Assembly (NCBI GenBank): GCA_026390695.1
Contig: JAPLFL010000088.1
Span: 42,078-106,077 of the forward strand
Source: Candidatus Kapaibacterium sp.
GTDB lineage: Bacteria > Bacteroidota > Ignavibacteria > Kapaibacteriales > UBA2268
Length of the DNA: 64,000 nucleotides
Direction of reading: 5' to 3'
In this document: positions 1-8,760 of the stretch, piece after piece
Numbering within the stretch: position 1 is the stretch's first letter
How the letters are laid out: each line of letters starts with the position of its first letter
Program-made: the position numbers and the translations under genes
Notes under the pieces: generated by a model
Databases searched by the model: none
Told to the model about the DNA's origin: nothing
Seen by the model: only the letters and a program-made list of their open reading frames with translations

Positions 1-591
1 TATTCCGTTTCCTAAACCCAGAGTACGAGCAATTATTCCTACTCGTCTATCAGTTGTGCAGTGTAGTTCACCGGTTCCGTAATACCATACATTGTGCATT
101 CCAATTCTTGTATCCTGAACTAAACAAGTTGCACTCTGCTCTCCTGAAAGTGAGGAAGTTCTTGTCCAGCTTTGGCCGCCGTTAAATGATGTCCAAACAC
201 CTCCTGATGCAGACCCAGCAATAATATGCTGCTCATTATCAACATCAAGAACAATTGACAAAAAACGTCCACCAACATTAACCGGGCCACGGGAGCGCCA
301 ATTAATGGTTTCAAGGTCTTGAAGATTATTTGAAGTTTTTTGTTTTCCAAATTGGTAGGGCTTGCTTGGAATTGATGAAGAAAAAACCATTTCTTTTTGA
401 TGAATAGCCTCAGGGATCTGCTCTGTGATTGGGTCACGAGTTTTCTGAAATTCATAATCAGCAGAAAAAATTGCTTTATCCGAAGGAGAATATCTGTTTT
501 TGTTAGCAGAAAAATCAACTTCCCTCGGTAAAGCTGCATCTAATCTAATGACACAAATAAGTGCCAAAAATAGCGATAGATAATTTCTCAT
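1..591 (-). CDS. Secreted BNR/sortilin-type beta-propeller protein, partial (3' end outside window)
   Basis: The reading frame is open from an ATG at 591 to the window edge, 197 codons, so only the N-terminal part is visible. Residues 1-20 form a hydrophobic signal peptide. From about residue 98 the sequence has the signature of secreted BNR/VPS10-like propellers: WRSRGPVNVGGR, then an IAGSASGGVW strand and an NGGQSW Asp-box-like turn near 138-142. In this bacterial group such proteins usually end in a T9SS sorting domain, but that end cannot be seen here. The start overlaps the stop of the upstream YfhO gene as ATGA, which implies translational coupling in one operon. The substrate or role is unknown; surface or extracellular location is inferred from the signal peptide. 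Confidence 0.8.
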   Translation of the reverse strand, partial: MRNYLSLFLALICVIRLDAALPREVDFSANKNRYSPSDKAIFSADYEFQKTRDPITEQIPEAIHQKEMVFSSSIPSKPYQFGKQKTSNNLQDLETINWRSRGPVNVGGRFLSIVLDVDNEQHIIAGSASGGVWTSFNGGQSWTRTSSLSGEQSATCLVQDTRIGMHNVWYYGTGELHCTTDRRVGIIARTLGLGNGI

Positions 592-2921
592 TTTTTGCCT
601 CTTTTAGAAAATAACAATGCTAAAGACAGGATTAATGTTATAACCGTAATCCATGCTCCTAAAGAAAAAGTTGCCGATTCATATTTCATTTCGATTATAT
701 GTTTACCTTGCGGTACTTCTATGGCTCTTAAAGAATAATTAGCCGAAAAAATATTCGTAGGCTGATCATCAATATAGGCTTTCCAAGCAGGATAATAAAC
801 TTCACTTACTACCATAATTCCGGCAGACTTGCTTTCCACAGCAATTTTCATGCTATTGCTGTTATATTCCTGAAATTCAACTTTCTCATCACCATACTTT
901 ATTGAACTATCCTGATAATAGCTTTTAGTCTGTTCTTCCAAAATCACTTCGTATCTGAAATCAATTTTTCCGATTTTAAGAAATTCTTTTATAGATTTTG
1001 GATCCACAACCCTTGCTTTATGAACCATCCATGCCCTTGGAAATGTGAATGTTCTTTCTCTGAAAGCTGGCTGTCTGCGCAGAGAATCAACGGTTAATTC
1101 ATATTTCACATTGAATAATGCATTTGAAATTGAAGATGATTCAACCGGCAAAGAAGCTCTCTGCAAAATTAGCGGGTTATAGCCTTCAATAAGCATTATG
1201 CGATCAATCAATCCTTGATTTCGAGCCATGGATATATAATTTGGCTTATACATTCTCATATTAACTCTGAAAATATCATTTGGTGGATTAACTCTGAATT
1301 TTTGAATTTCGTCTGCTGAAAGTGTATATTTTTCTTTTGGATTTTGTTTTGAACTGTTGAAATCGCATCCAGCAATGTAGAGATCGGTAAAAATTATACA
1401 AATGAGAATAGCTCCGCCGATTGTACTGTTTAAAATTCTAAGATTTATCAGAAATAATATTCCGACAATAAATAATAATAGTAAAAATGTAGTTGAGCCA
1501 AGTCCTTTAACAATTGATGCGAAATTTGGAGGAGTATTAAATAAAGAAGAGAGGCTGCCAGTCATTATTAATATACTAATTAAACCGATAATTCCACTAA
1601 TTAAGGCTAAAATTAATAGAAAAGTTTTGTTTTTGGTCTTCACTCTGATTAAATCGAATCCAAAACCTGATAAAACTGAGAATCCAAAAACAAAATACAA
1701 CATCATCCTTGCTGGATTTCTGAAATTACCGAACAGCGGCAGTTTATGAAATATTTCATATATAAATCCATTAGATCCCAAAGCAAAGAAAAATCCGATA
1801 ATACTCATTGTCAATAAAAATCCGATTAGCCGAGTTTTTACTAAAAAGAATAAAGCAATAAATCCGAGAATCAGTGCAGCCAGACCAATATAATAAGCCG
1901 TCTCCCAATAATAAAAATATGGAGCAATACTATGGGTAACGTTGGATTTCAAATAAAATGGGACTTTAAAACTCTCAGAACCCTCTGTGGCTCCGAAAAG
2001 TTTTGGGGTTATCGACGAAAAAATCTGTTCAAACTCTAATGAACCTTCGGATGCTTTTTCAAATGACATCTCGCTACGTTGCGAGAATCCTGCTAATTCC
2101 TGCGATGGCAGATACTGAATGCAAAAAATACCAACAGCAATCACTATGGGAATTATTCCGCTGATTATTCCGAATCCAATATTCTTGCCCTTATATTCAC
2201 CTGCTTTGACAGCTGAGATAAGTTGCCAAATAAAAAATATTCCCAAGAAAAATGCTTCGTAAAGCGTAATCTGTGGATGACCACTAAGCATACTCATTCC
2301 GAAGATCAATCCTGCAAGCGCGGAATCTCTGAAATTTAGTTTTATCATAGCTCTTCGATAAAACAAGAAAACTAATGGAAACCAAGCTAAATGCTCAACT
2401 ATCATAGGGTGGATCACATGGCATACAAAAACAAGTGAAAAACTATATGAAACTGCTCCGATAACAGATCCGACTTTACTGATTTCAAGACTCCTCATCA
2501 AACTATACATTGAGAGCTGAGAAATAAAAAAATGAAAAATTAGAAGCAGTTCTAAAGCCACAAAAGGAATTTTTCCTTCAGAATTTACAAAAAAAGTTAA
2601 AATTCTATTTGGCAGATAGAAGAAGCCGGATTGCAAGTCAGCTAAAAATGGCATTCCACCGAATGAGTAAGGATTCCAAAATGGAATATATCCCTTAGCT
2701 GATTCCGCTGCAGCAAAGTTCTGCGTTGGATATACATATTCTACAAAATCTTCCCAAAAGAAGTGATTACCTAAAATATTAGCTTTGAAGAAAAGTAATG
2801 TAGTTAGTATAAAAACAAGAACTATAGCCCATAACGGAATATTATACATTTTTTCTTCAGCAAAATTCGCTTTTTTGCTAATATTTTTTGATGGAGTTTT
2901 ACTTGTATTTGTATTTTTCAT
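588..2921 (-). CDS. YfhO family multi-spanning membrane protein
   Basis: A 777-residue integral membrane protein. A polar, Lys/Ser-rich N-terminus of about 25 residues precedes the first membrane segment, followed by the motif region WEDFVEYVYPTQNFAAAES and WNPYSFGGMPF typical of the YfhO family, which has a GT-C-like glycosyltransferase fold. About a dozen hydrophobic segments run to about residue 525; a soluble domain follows, and one last membrane helix lies near the C-terminus. In Gram-positive bacteria YfhO glycosylates teichoic acid; in Bacteroidota the substrate is unknown, so only an envelope-glycan role is inferred. It lies 27 bases after a methyltransferase gene and overlaps the next gene by ATGA, so it is probably the middle gene of an operon. 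The family call is secure, the reaction is not. Confidence 0.85.
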   Translation of the reverse strand: MKNTNTSKTPSKNISKKANFAEEKMYNIPLWAIVLVFILTTLLFFKANILGNHFFWEDFVEYVYPTQNFAAAESAKGYIPFWNPYSFGGMPFLADLQSGFFYLPNRILTFFVNSEGKIPFVALELLLIFHFFISQLSMYSLMRSLEISKVGSVIGAVSYSFSLVFVCHVIHPMIVEHLAWFPLVFLFYRRAMIKLNFRDSALAGLIFGMSMLSGHPQITLYEAFFLGIFFIWQLISAVKAGEYKGKNIGFGIISGIIPIVIAVGIFCIQYLPSQELAGFSQRSEMSFEKASEGSLEFEQIFSSITPKLFGATEGSESFKVPFYLKSNVTHSIAPYFYYWETAYYIGLAALILGFIALFFLVKTRLIGFLLTMSIIGFFFALGSNGFIYEIFHKLPLFGNFRNPARMMLYFVFGFSVLSGFGFDLIRVKTKNKTFLLILALISGIIGLISILIMTGSLSSLFNTPPNFASIVKGLGSTTFLLLLFIVGILFLINLRILNSTIGGAILICIIFTDLYIAGCDFNSSKQNPKEKYTLSADEIQKFRVNPPNDIFRVNMRMYKPNYISMARNQGLIDRIMLIEGYNPLILQRASLPVESSSISNALFNVKYELTVDSLRRQPAFRERTFTFPRAWMVHKARVVDPKSIKEFLKIGKIDFRYEVILEEQTKSYYQDSSIKYGDEKVEFQEYNSNSMKIAVESKSAGIMVVSEVYYPAWKAYIDDQPTNIFSANYSLRAIEVPQGKHIIEMKYESATFSLGAWITVITLILSLALLFSKRGKK

Positions 2922-2948
2922 ATTTTTTTGTTTATCTATAAATAATAT

Positions 2949-3683
2949 TTACTTTTTTTGAGCGACTACAATTATGGAAAGACCGAATGGCAGCCTCAGT
3001 GCTGGCAAAATAAATCTTTCGGCAGCGAATAGATAATGAAATAATTTGTTTAGTATCTCAGGAACTTTATCAACCGGTTGGTCAATTTTCTTTTCTGAAC
3101 CAGTGACATTTTCCAGAAAACGCTTCAGCACTGCCGGAATCATTAATATGCTGTTAAAATAGGAAATATAATCTATCGAAAAGCCAGAACCGGTGATCAA
3201 ATCCGAAAATGATTTCTTTGAATAGCGCCGTTTGTGTTGGTGCATTTCATCATGCTTACTCCAAAGCCATTGGTATGCAGGAACAGATGCAATTAGAAAA
3301 GCACCCTTTGGAAGCAGATTGTATGCGGATTTCACGACATCCACATCATCATCAATATGTTCAATCACATCAAAAAAAGTTATGGCTTTAAGATTTATAT
3401 CTTTGCTATCAAATTCACTTAGAGAACAATTGTAGAGCCTCACCAATCCACGTTTTCTGCAATAATCAAGTGCAATTGAGGACATATCCAAACCAATCAT
3501 GTTATATGAGGCTGAAAGAAATTTCAATACACCACCAGTGCCACAGCCAACATCTAAAACATCCTCATTTTTATTTATGTGACATTTTTTGCTTATTATT
3601 TTTTGAAAAATCAGATTACGTGCAGTAAACCACCAGTATGAATCTTCAACTGCAAAATTAGTATGATAAACGATTTCTTCCAT
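2949..3683 (-). CDS. Class I SAM-dependent methyltransferase
   Basis: A 244-residue protein. Motif I is DVLDVGCGTGG at about residues 41-51, the acidic end of strand 2 is in GLDMSS, and FFDVIEHIDDD is the usual post-I/motif II region of the Methyltransf_11/UbiE-like group. A segment rich in His and Arg (about 140-155) follows the VPAYQWLWS motif that is often seen in polysaccharide- and lipid-modifying methyltransferases. The C-terminal 40 residues are hydrophobic and may bind the membrane. It is the first gene of an apparent operon with the YfhO protein, so an envelope glycan or lipid intermediate is a plausible acceptor; the sequence does not show which. A strong hairpin separates it from the thiolase upstream, so it likely has its own promoter. 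Confidence 0.85.
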   Translation of the reverse strand: MEEIVYHTNFAVEDSYWWFTARNLIFQKIISKKCHINKNEDVLDVGCGTGGVLKFLSASYNMIGLDMSSIALDYCRKRGLVRLYNCSLSEFDSKDINLKAITFFDVIEHIDDDVDVVKSAYNLLPKGAFLIASVPAYQWLWSKHDEMHQHKRRYSKKSFSDLITGSGFSIDYISYFNSILMIPAVLKRFLENVTGSEKKIDQPVDKVPEILNKLFHYLFAAERFILPALRLPFGLSIIVVAQKK

Positions 3684-3745
3684 ATTCTCAATCTTTATTC
3701 AATTAAAGTTAGACGTTTTAAAAAAAAATGAATTTTGAAAAATTA

Positions 3746-3776
3746 AAAAAGCCCTTTGATTTCCAAAGGGCTTTTT
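3746..3776 (-). terminator. Rho-independent terminator downstream of the thiolase gene
   Basis: Perfect GC-rich stem GCCCTTTG (3751-3758) with CAAAGGGC (3764-3771), loop of 5 bases, an A-run on one side and a T-run on the other, so it can end transcripts from either strand. It lies just beyond the thiolase stop codon on the minus strand and separates that gene from the methyltransferase operon. Confidence 0.88.
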
Positions 3777-3794
3777 ATTAATAATAAATTGATA

Positions 3795-4967
3795 TTATAG
3801 CATTTCAATAAGTAAAGCATTTGCTTCGCCGCCACCAATGCAAAGTGATGCAATACCATATTTTTTACCTGATTTTTTCAAAGCATAAATCAAAGTAGTT
3901 AATATTCTTGCTCCCGATGCACCAATAGGGTGTCCCAATGAAACAGCCCCACCATGGATATTAATTTTATCGTAAGGAATTCCGATTAGTTTATGTGTCA
4001 CCATGGGAACTACTGCGAAAGCTTCGTTAATTTCAAAGAGATCAATATCATTTAAAGACATTCCTGCTTTTTTGACACATTTTTCAATAGCCTGAGCAGG
4101 TGCTGTTGTAAACCAATCAGGTTCTTGTGCATGAGAAACATGACAAATTATCTTTGCGATCGGATTCAGATTTTTATTCTTTGCATTTTCCTCTGAAGTT
4201 ACTACTAAGGCTGCTGCTCCATCATCAATTGAAGATGCGTTTGCTGCAGTAACAGTTCCATCCTTCTTGAACACCGGCTTTAGCTGCGGTACTTTATCAA
4301 ATTTTATCTTTTCGGGTTCTTCATCTTTATCGACTGTAATATTACCTTTTTTATCTGCAATAATTACAGGACATATTTCTTCTGAGAACCAGCCGTTTTT
4401 CTGAGCATCAAGAGCGCGTTGGTAGCTCATTATTGAATATTCATCCTGCTCTTCACGTGATAAATTATATTCACTTGAACATAGTTCTCCAGCCATTCCC
4501 ATGTGAATTGATTTATAACAATCCCAGAGCCCGTCATGAATCATTGAATCGACAATCTCGCCATTTCCCATTCTATAACCGGTTCGGGCATTGAATAGAA
4601 TATACGGAGCATTTGACATTGATTCCATGCCACCGGCGATAACAGTTTCTGCATCTCCGCAGCGAATGGCCTGATCGGCTAACATTACAGATTTCAAACC
4701 GGAACCGCAAACTTTGTTAATTGTCATACATTCCACTGATTTGGGTAATCCAGCATAAATACTTGCCTGACGAGCTGGAGCCTGTCCAACTCCGGCACTT
4801 AGAACATTGCCCATGATCACTTCACATACGTCATCACCATTTAACCCCGAACGCTTCAAAGCTTCGGAAATTGCAACAGCACCCAAACGAGGTGCTGATA
4901 ATGATGATAGACCACCCATAAATGCTCCAATTGGAGTTCTTGCTGCTGATAAAATTACTGATGACAT
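3795..4967 (-). CDS. Acetyl-CoA C-acetyltransferase (thiolase)
   Basis: A 390-residue thiolase of normal length. The nucleophile is Cys87 in NKVCGSGLKS, the general base His346 lies in GHPIGASG, and the second active-site cysteine is Cys376 in LCIGGGEA. The enzyme condenses two acetyl-CoA to acetoacetyl-CoA or cleaves 3-ketoacyl-CoA; the sequence resembles the biosynthetic/AtoB type, but substrate length cannot be read from it. It is monocistronic, with a terminator behind it. Enoyl-CoA hydratase (21.5 kb) and acyl-CoA dehydrogenase (40.9 kb) are elsewhere in the window, so a shared fatty-acid or butyrate-type pathway is inferred from function rather than from gene order. An AG-rich stretch just before the ATG serves as the ribosome site. 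Confidence 0.93.
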   Translation of the reverse strand: MSSVILSAARTPIGAFMGGLSSLSAPRLGAVAISEALKRSGLNGDDVCEVIMGNVLSAGVGQAPARQASIYAGLPKSVECMTINKVCGSGLKSVMLADQAIRCGDAETVIAGGMESMSNAPYILFNARTGYRMGNGEIVDSMIHDGLWDCYKSIHMGMAGELCSSEYNLSREEQDEYSIMSYQRALDAQKNGWFSEEICPVIIADKKGNITVDKDEEPEKIKFDKVPQLKPVFKKDGTVTAANASSIDDGAAALVVTSEENAKNKNLNPIAKIICHVSHAQEPDWFTTAPAQAIEKCVKKAGMSLNDIDLFEINEAFAVVPMVTHKLIGIPYDKINIHGGAVSLGHPIGASGARILTTLIYALKKSGKKYGIASLCIGGGEANALLIEML

Positions 4968-5170
4968 TTTTTCTCTTTCTATAAAATCAATAAATAATTG
5001 TTAAAACTAATTTGATACTAAGCAAAATTAGTAAAAATGAATCAAAAAAATAATTTTTTGATAGTTTAATCATCATTATAATTCAAAATCAATTAAAAAT
5101 ATTATTTTTTTGAATGAATTGTATTATTTTTGAAAAATGTCAGATTTTAATTTTATTATTGGAGGGTTTA

Positions 5171-5800
5171 ATGAAAAAATTTATTACGTTATTCGTTGTT
5201 GTGGCTATGTTCGCTTTTGCGGCTTGTGGAGAGAAAGTTAAAGAAATGAAGGATGCTGCAGATAATTTACAAAAAATTGCAGAAGCTGGAAAAAACATCG
5301 GAGAAAAAGAAAAAGTAGCTGAAGCTAAACTTGCTGAAAGAAAAAAACGTGGTGATACCGTTGCAATGCCTTTTAAGGACCTTCAAAAATTCTTGCCAAC
5401 TTCTATTGCAGGTTATACAGCTCAAGAACCAAGAGGTGAGTCCGTAACTATGCCTGAAGCTTCTATTTCACATTCAGAAATTGATTTTGATAATAATGGG
5501 ACTAATCTGAAAATTGAATTGTGGGATTATAATCACGCAGAACAAGCTCTGAATGCACTTACTTTCTGGTCAGCCGGAATTTCTGTTGAAAATCAGGATG
5601 GGTTTCAAAGAACAATGAAAACTGGTATGGATAATGTTTTTGCTTATGAGACCTTTGAAAAAGCTTCTAAAAGAGCAAGCATTTTTTATGCTATTTCCTA
5701 CCGTTTTTTGTTACAAGTATCGGCTGAGAATCAGGACAATACCGAGTTTGTAAAAAAAGTTGCGAATATGATTAATATTAAAGATCTATCAAATAAATAA
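5171..5800 (+). CDS. Lipoprotein of unknown function
   Basis: The start is the ATG at 5171, preceded by GGAGGG, rather than an upstream in-frame ATG at 5114 that lacks a ribosome site and would bury the signal peptide. The 209-residue protein has a signal peptide ending in a lipobox FAAC, with the lipidated Cys at about residue 19. Residues 20-60 are highly charged (Lys/Glu/Ala) and helical. The rest is a mixed domain that includes a QKFLPTSIAGY motif, reminiscent of other bacterial lipoproteins whose function is not known. It stands alone between a divergent thiolase and a convergent ferritin. The function is unknown. Confidence 0.82.
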   Translation: MKKFITLFVVVAMFAFAACGEKVKEMKDAADNLQKIAEAGKNIGEKEKVAEAKLAERKKRGDTVAMPFKDLQKFLPTSIAGYTAQEPRGESVTMPEASISHSEIDFDNNGTNLKIELWDYNHAEQALNALTFWSAGISVENQDGFQRTMKTGMDNVFAYETFEKASKRASIFYAISYRFLLQVSAENQDNTEFVKKVANMINIKDLSNK

Positions 5801-5807
5801 AATAATT

Positions 5808-5838
5808 TTCATCGGATGGCTTCAAGTCATCCGATGAA
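5808..5838. terminator. Hairpin between converging genes (probable bidirectional terminator)
   Basis: An 11-base perfect inverted repeat TTCATCGGATG / CATCCGATGAA with a 9-base loop, directly after the lipoprotein stop codon and facing the ferritin gene. The flanking T-runs are short on both sides, so its strength is uncertain. Confidence 0.7.
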
Positions 5839-5916
5839 TTTAACTCCGATTAACAATTGACATCAAACCTTGTGTGATTTGATCTTGATTTTGAAATTTC
5901 TGCTTTTAAAAGTAAA

Positions 5917-6435
5917 TTAAGTTGTTGCTCCAGTGGCTGGTGGAACAAATTTTCTCTGTTTAAGTTCATTATCTAAGAAAAACATTGAACTTCGATCATG
6001 ACCTGCCAGGCGCATTCTTGCTACAATATCACTTGCATTTGATTCTTCCTCAACCTGCTCATTAATGAACCACTGGATTAATACATTGGTTGGATGATCT
6101 TTTTCTGCAAAAGCAAGATCCGCTATTTCGTTTATCCATGAGGTAACTTTTTGCTCATGCTCATAAGCTGCTTCAAATGCGGCTAATGGACTTTCCCACG
6201 ATAATTCAGGTGCATCTATTACTCCAAGAGTAACAATGCCTCCGCGAGCAAGCAAATAATCGAAAAATTTAATTGCATGTGTTGTTTCTTCCTGTGCCTG
6301 TACGTGCATCCAGTTTGCAAATCCGGGAAGATTTATTGAATGAAAGTAAGCAGACATAGATAAATATAGATTCGAAGAAAACATTTCTCTGACTATTTGT
6401 TGATTAATTGCTTCTTGTACCGTTGTTTTTATCAT
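5917..6435 (-). CDS. ftnA: Bacterial non-haem ferritin
   Basis: A 172-residue ferritin-like four-helix protein. Ferroxidase ligands line up with E. coli FtnA: Glu17 in helix A, Glu50 and His53 in the AQEETTH motif, Glu94 in EHEQK, and the QWFINEQVEEE segment near 125-135. Its cytoplasmic 24-mer stores iron and detoxifies Fe(II) with oxygen or peroxide. The C-terminal extension is short and rich in Pro, Ala and Thr. It lies just downstream of the 7TM-HD gene on the same strand, with 66 bases between them, so it may be transcribed alone or by read-through. No Fur-type operator was recognised. Confidence 0.93.
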   Translation of the reverse strand: MIKTTVQEAINQQIVREMFSSNLYLSMSAYFHSINLPGFANWMHVQAQEETTHAIKFFDYLLARGGIVTLGVIDAPELSWESPLAAFEAAYEHEQKVTSWINEIADLAFAEKDHPTNVLIQWFINEQVEEESNASDIVARMRLAGHDRSSMFFLDNELKQRKFVPPATGATT

Positions 6436-6501
6436 AAATTCTCCATATTATAAAACTTAAAAAATTAAATATAAACTGTTTAATATAAAAATCAAAAAAG
6501 A

Positions 6502-8718
6502 TTATTTTTCATTGTATTTGTCGGGTATTTCTTTGTAAACCACCCTTTGGTGCGATGTACTTGTTAAATTTTTTATACATATTTCCTTAATGATTTTCAT
6601 TTCTTTTACTGTTAAATTGCTTGATTCAAATTGACCATCCAAAAATCTCTCGTTAAAGATTTTATCAACTTTTTCTTCGAGTTCCTCTCTGGATCCGGTG
6701 ATGTGAGAAAGTGCCTCAGAAGCATCACAAATCATTAAAAGTGTTGTTTCTTTAGAATTAGGCTTTGGACCCGGATATCTGAAATCTTCAATATTAACAC
6801 CAAAGCCTTGCTCTTCAAGAGCCTTCGCATAAAAATGTTTAATCAAGAATGTTCCATGATGCATTGGAATAAAATCAATAATTCTTGCAGGTAGTTTATA
6901 TTGCTTTGCCAGTTCAATTCCGTTTTGAACGTGTTCGCGAATTAATGAAGCGCTCTTTTTAGATGACAAGGAATCATGCTTACTTGGTCCACCAATGCCA
7001 TTCTCAGTAAAATATTCAGGTTTTATCATTTTGCCAATATCGTGATAATACGCCCCGATTTTTGTAAGTAGTGGATTTGCTTCAATGGCAATAGCACATC
7101 TTTCGGCAAGTGCTGCCACAGATAATGTATGTTGATATGTACCCGGAGCCAATTCGTTGAGTTTAACTAAAAGCGGATGATTAAGATTATCAAACTCTTT
7201 TATTTTTAAATCAGTCGTAATTGAAGTGAATTTTTCAAGAATAAACAGCAATCCAAAAGTAACAATAGGGGAGATAGCTGCATTAAGTAAGGAAATAACA
7301 ATTCTGGATTCACTTATATCAATCTCTGTAGATCGTTCGAGTCCAAATGTAATTTCCGGGATTAAAAATCCAATAAATATAAAAAAGATTGACTGGTACA
7401 TTTGTGTTCTTCGTTGAATATCTCGTACAGTATAGGAGGCTAACATACCTGCTAACATCATCGAAACGCAAGTCTCATAGTCATTGCCGCGTATTCCAGC
7501 TAACATAAGTGCTGCTGTTATAGTTAAGTAAAATGCAGTTCTTGAATCAAAAACTATAGCAACAAGCATTGAGAAAGCCGGAAGCAACACTAAATATTCG
7601 ATTGGATAACTACTCGGAATCTGTATTGATAGCCATGATTGAAAGGAAATCAAAGTAATAATTCCACTTAAAATACCGACTTGAACATTATCATAAAATA
7701 CTTTTTTACGTATAAAGAATAAATACATGATCAATATAAAATAAAGTATTAAGGCATGTCCGAAACTTCCTATAATATTCAAATATGAATAGGGTTTATC
7801 CGATCTGGCAACAAAAGAACTTTCATAAGATTGTAACTTACGAATATGATCTTTATTTACTTTCTCACCTTTGTCAACAATTTTTTCTCCTTTACGTACA
7901 ATTCCAATTGTTCTGGGAATGGAGAAAGCAGCTAAATCACGAGCTTTGTCAGTTAGTTCTCTGGAATAAATCAAATCAGCTATTGTTATTTGCCTTATTA
8001 TCGCCGATGCAATCTCATCCGATGGGAGTGAGAGCTTGTTGGAAAGGGTTTTTCTGGCATAATCAAAGAAAGTTAATGTATCAAATATATTAATTTTTTT
8101 TACATATTTCTCTTCATTTGGGAGAATTCTTATATTAATTTCGGAACCTTCGACAGATTCTTTTAAAACATTTGATAAGCCTCTCTGAAAGACATATTTT
8201 AAAAATTTTGTCAGCTCATTTCGTATTATATTTTCATCTCTTTGCTTAGTCTGAAGTGATAATTCGGAAAAATTTTTAATAGTTCTTTTTGATAGTAAGT
8301 CGGAGAGAACATGATTTGATTCATTTGATAATTCGGCTAATCCATTTGTTAGAATCTTTAGTTTATTTATTGCATCTGATACTGCCTGTTCATTATAAAT
8401 AAAAACGTCAATTACACTCTTTTTTGCTGCATTTACTTCCTGGAGGTACTGAAATTCAGATTTATAAACTGGGAATGTAAAGTCTGCAACTACTGTTTGA
8501 CTCGACCAAATGTAACCCGGTAAAACGGAATAGGGGTAATCTTCGCCTGGCTTCCGAAATGAATGATAAGCAAAAAATATAGTGTTTAATAGAACCGTAA
8601 TTACTATGATTAAGCTCTTTAATCTTATTGATGTTCTTATATTTAATAATTCGGGATTTTTTTCTCTTTTTTTATCATCCAGAAGTTTTCCGAATAGAAT
8701 TTTTTTTAGTTTGCTCAT
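6502..8718 (-). CDS. 7TM-HD family phosphohydrolase (PgpH/YqfF type, probable c-di-AMP phosphodiesterase)
   Basis: A 738-residue membrane protein with the architecture of Listeria PgpH: one N-terminal membrane helix (about 33-50), a large extracytoplasmic 7TMR-HDED domain (about 65-305), a bundle of seven membrane helices (about 310-500), and a cytoplasmic HD domain. HDIGKM is at about 559-564, the first histidine is in QHTLSVAALAERC, and MHHGT follows near 619-623. Members of the family hydrolyse cyclic di-AMP; that substrate is inferred from the family. It follows the giant vWA/WD40 gene on the same strand by 42 bases. All HD metal ligands appear intact. Confidence 0.9.
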   Translation of the reverse strand: MSKLKKILFGKLLDDKKREKNPELLNIRTSIRLKSLIIVITVLLNTIFFAYHSFRKPGEDYPYSVLPGYIWSSQTVVADFTFPVYKSEFQYLQEVNAAKKSVIDVFIYNEQAVSDAINKLKILTNGLAELSNESNHVLSDLLSKRTIKNFSELSLQTKQRDENIIRNELTKFLKYVFQRGLSNVLKESVEGSEINIRILPNEEKYVKKINIFDTLTFFDYARKTLSNKLSLPSDEIASAIIRQITIADLIYSRELTDKARDLAAFSIPRTIGIVRKGEKIVDKGEKVNKDHIRKLQSYESSFVARSDKPYSYLNIIGSFGHALILYFILIMYLFFIRKKVFYDNVQVGILSGIITLISFQSWLSIQIPSSYPIEYLVLLPAFSMLVAIVFDSRTAFYLTITAALMLAGIRGNDYETCVSMMLAGMLASYTVRDIQRRTQMYQSIFFIFIGFLIPEITFGLERSTEIDISESRIVISLLNAAISPIVTFGLLFILEKFTSITTDLKIKEFDNLNHPLLVKLNELAPGTYQHTLSVAALAERCAIAIEANPLLTKIGAYYHDIGKMIKPEYFTENGIGGPSKHDSLSSKKSASLIREHVQNGIELAKQYKLPARIIDFIPMHHGTFLIKHFYAKALEEQGFGVNIEDFRYPGPKPNSKETTLLMICDASEALSHITGSREELEEKVDKIFNERFLDGQFESSNLTVKEMKIIKEICIKNLTSTSHQRVVYKEIPDKYNEK

Positions 8719-8760
8719 TTATTGGGTCTATGCTACTTTTCAAATCAATACAACTGCAAT

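Noticed and set aside
120..539. Minus-strand open frame of 139 codons at the left edge
   Set aside because: It is out of frame with the real gene that starts at 591, which has a signal peptide, BNR motifs and an ATGA overlap with the upstream gene.
1402..1749. Plus-strand open frame of 115 codons
   Set aside because: Shadow of the YfhO-family gene on the minus strand; its hydrophobic pattern mirrors the membrane helices.
5114..5170. Upstream in-frame ATG for the lipoprotein
   Set aside because: It would add 19 residues before the signal peptide, and GGAGGG lies directly before the ATG at 5171.
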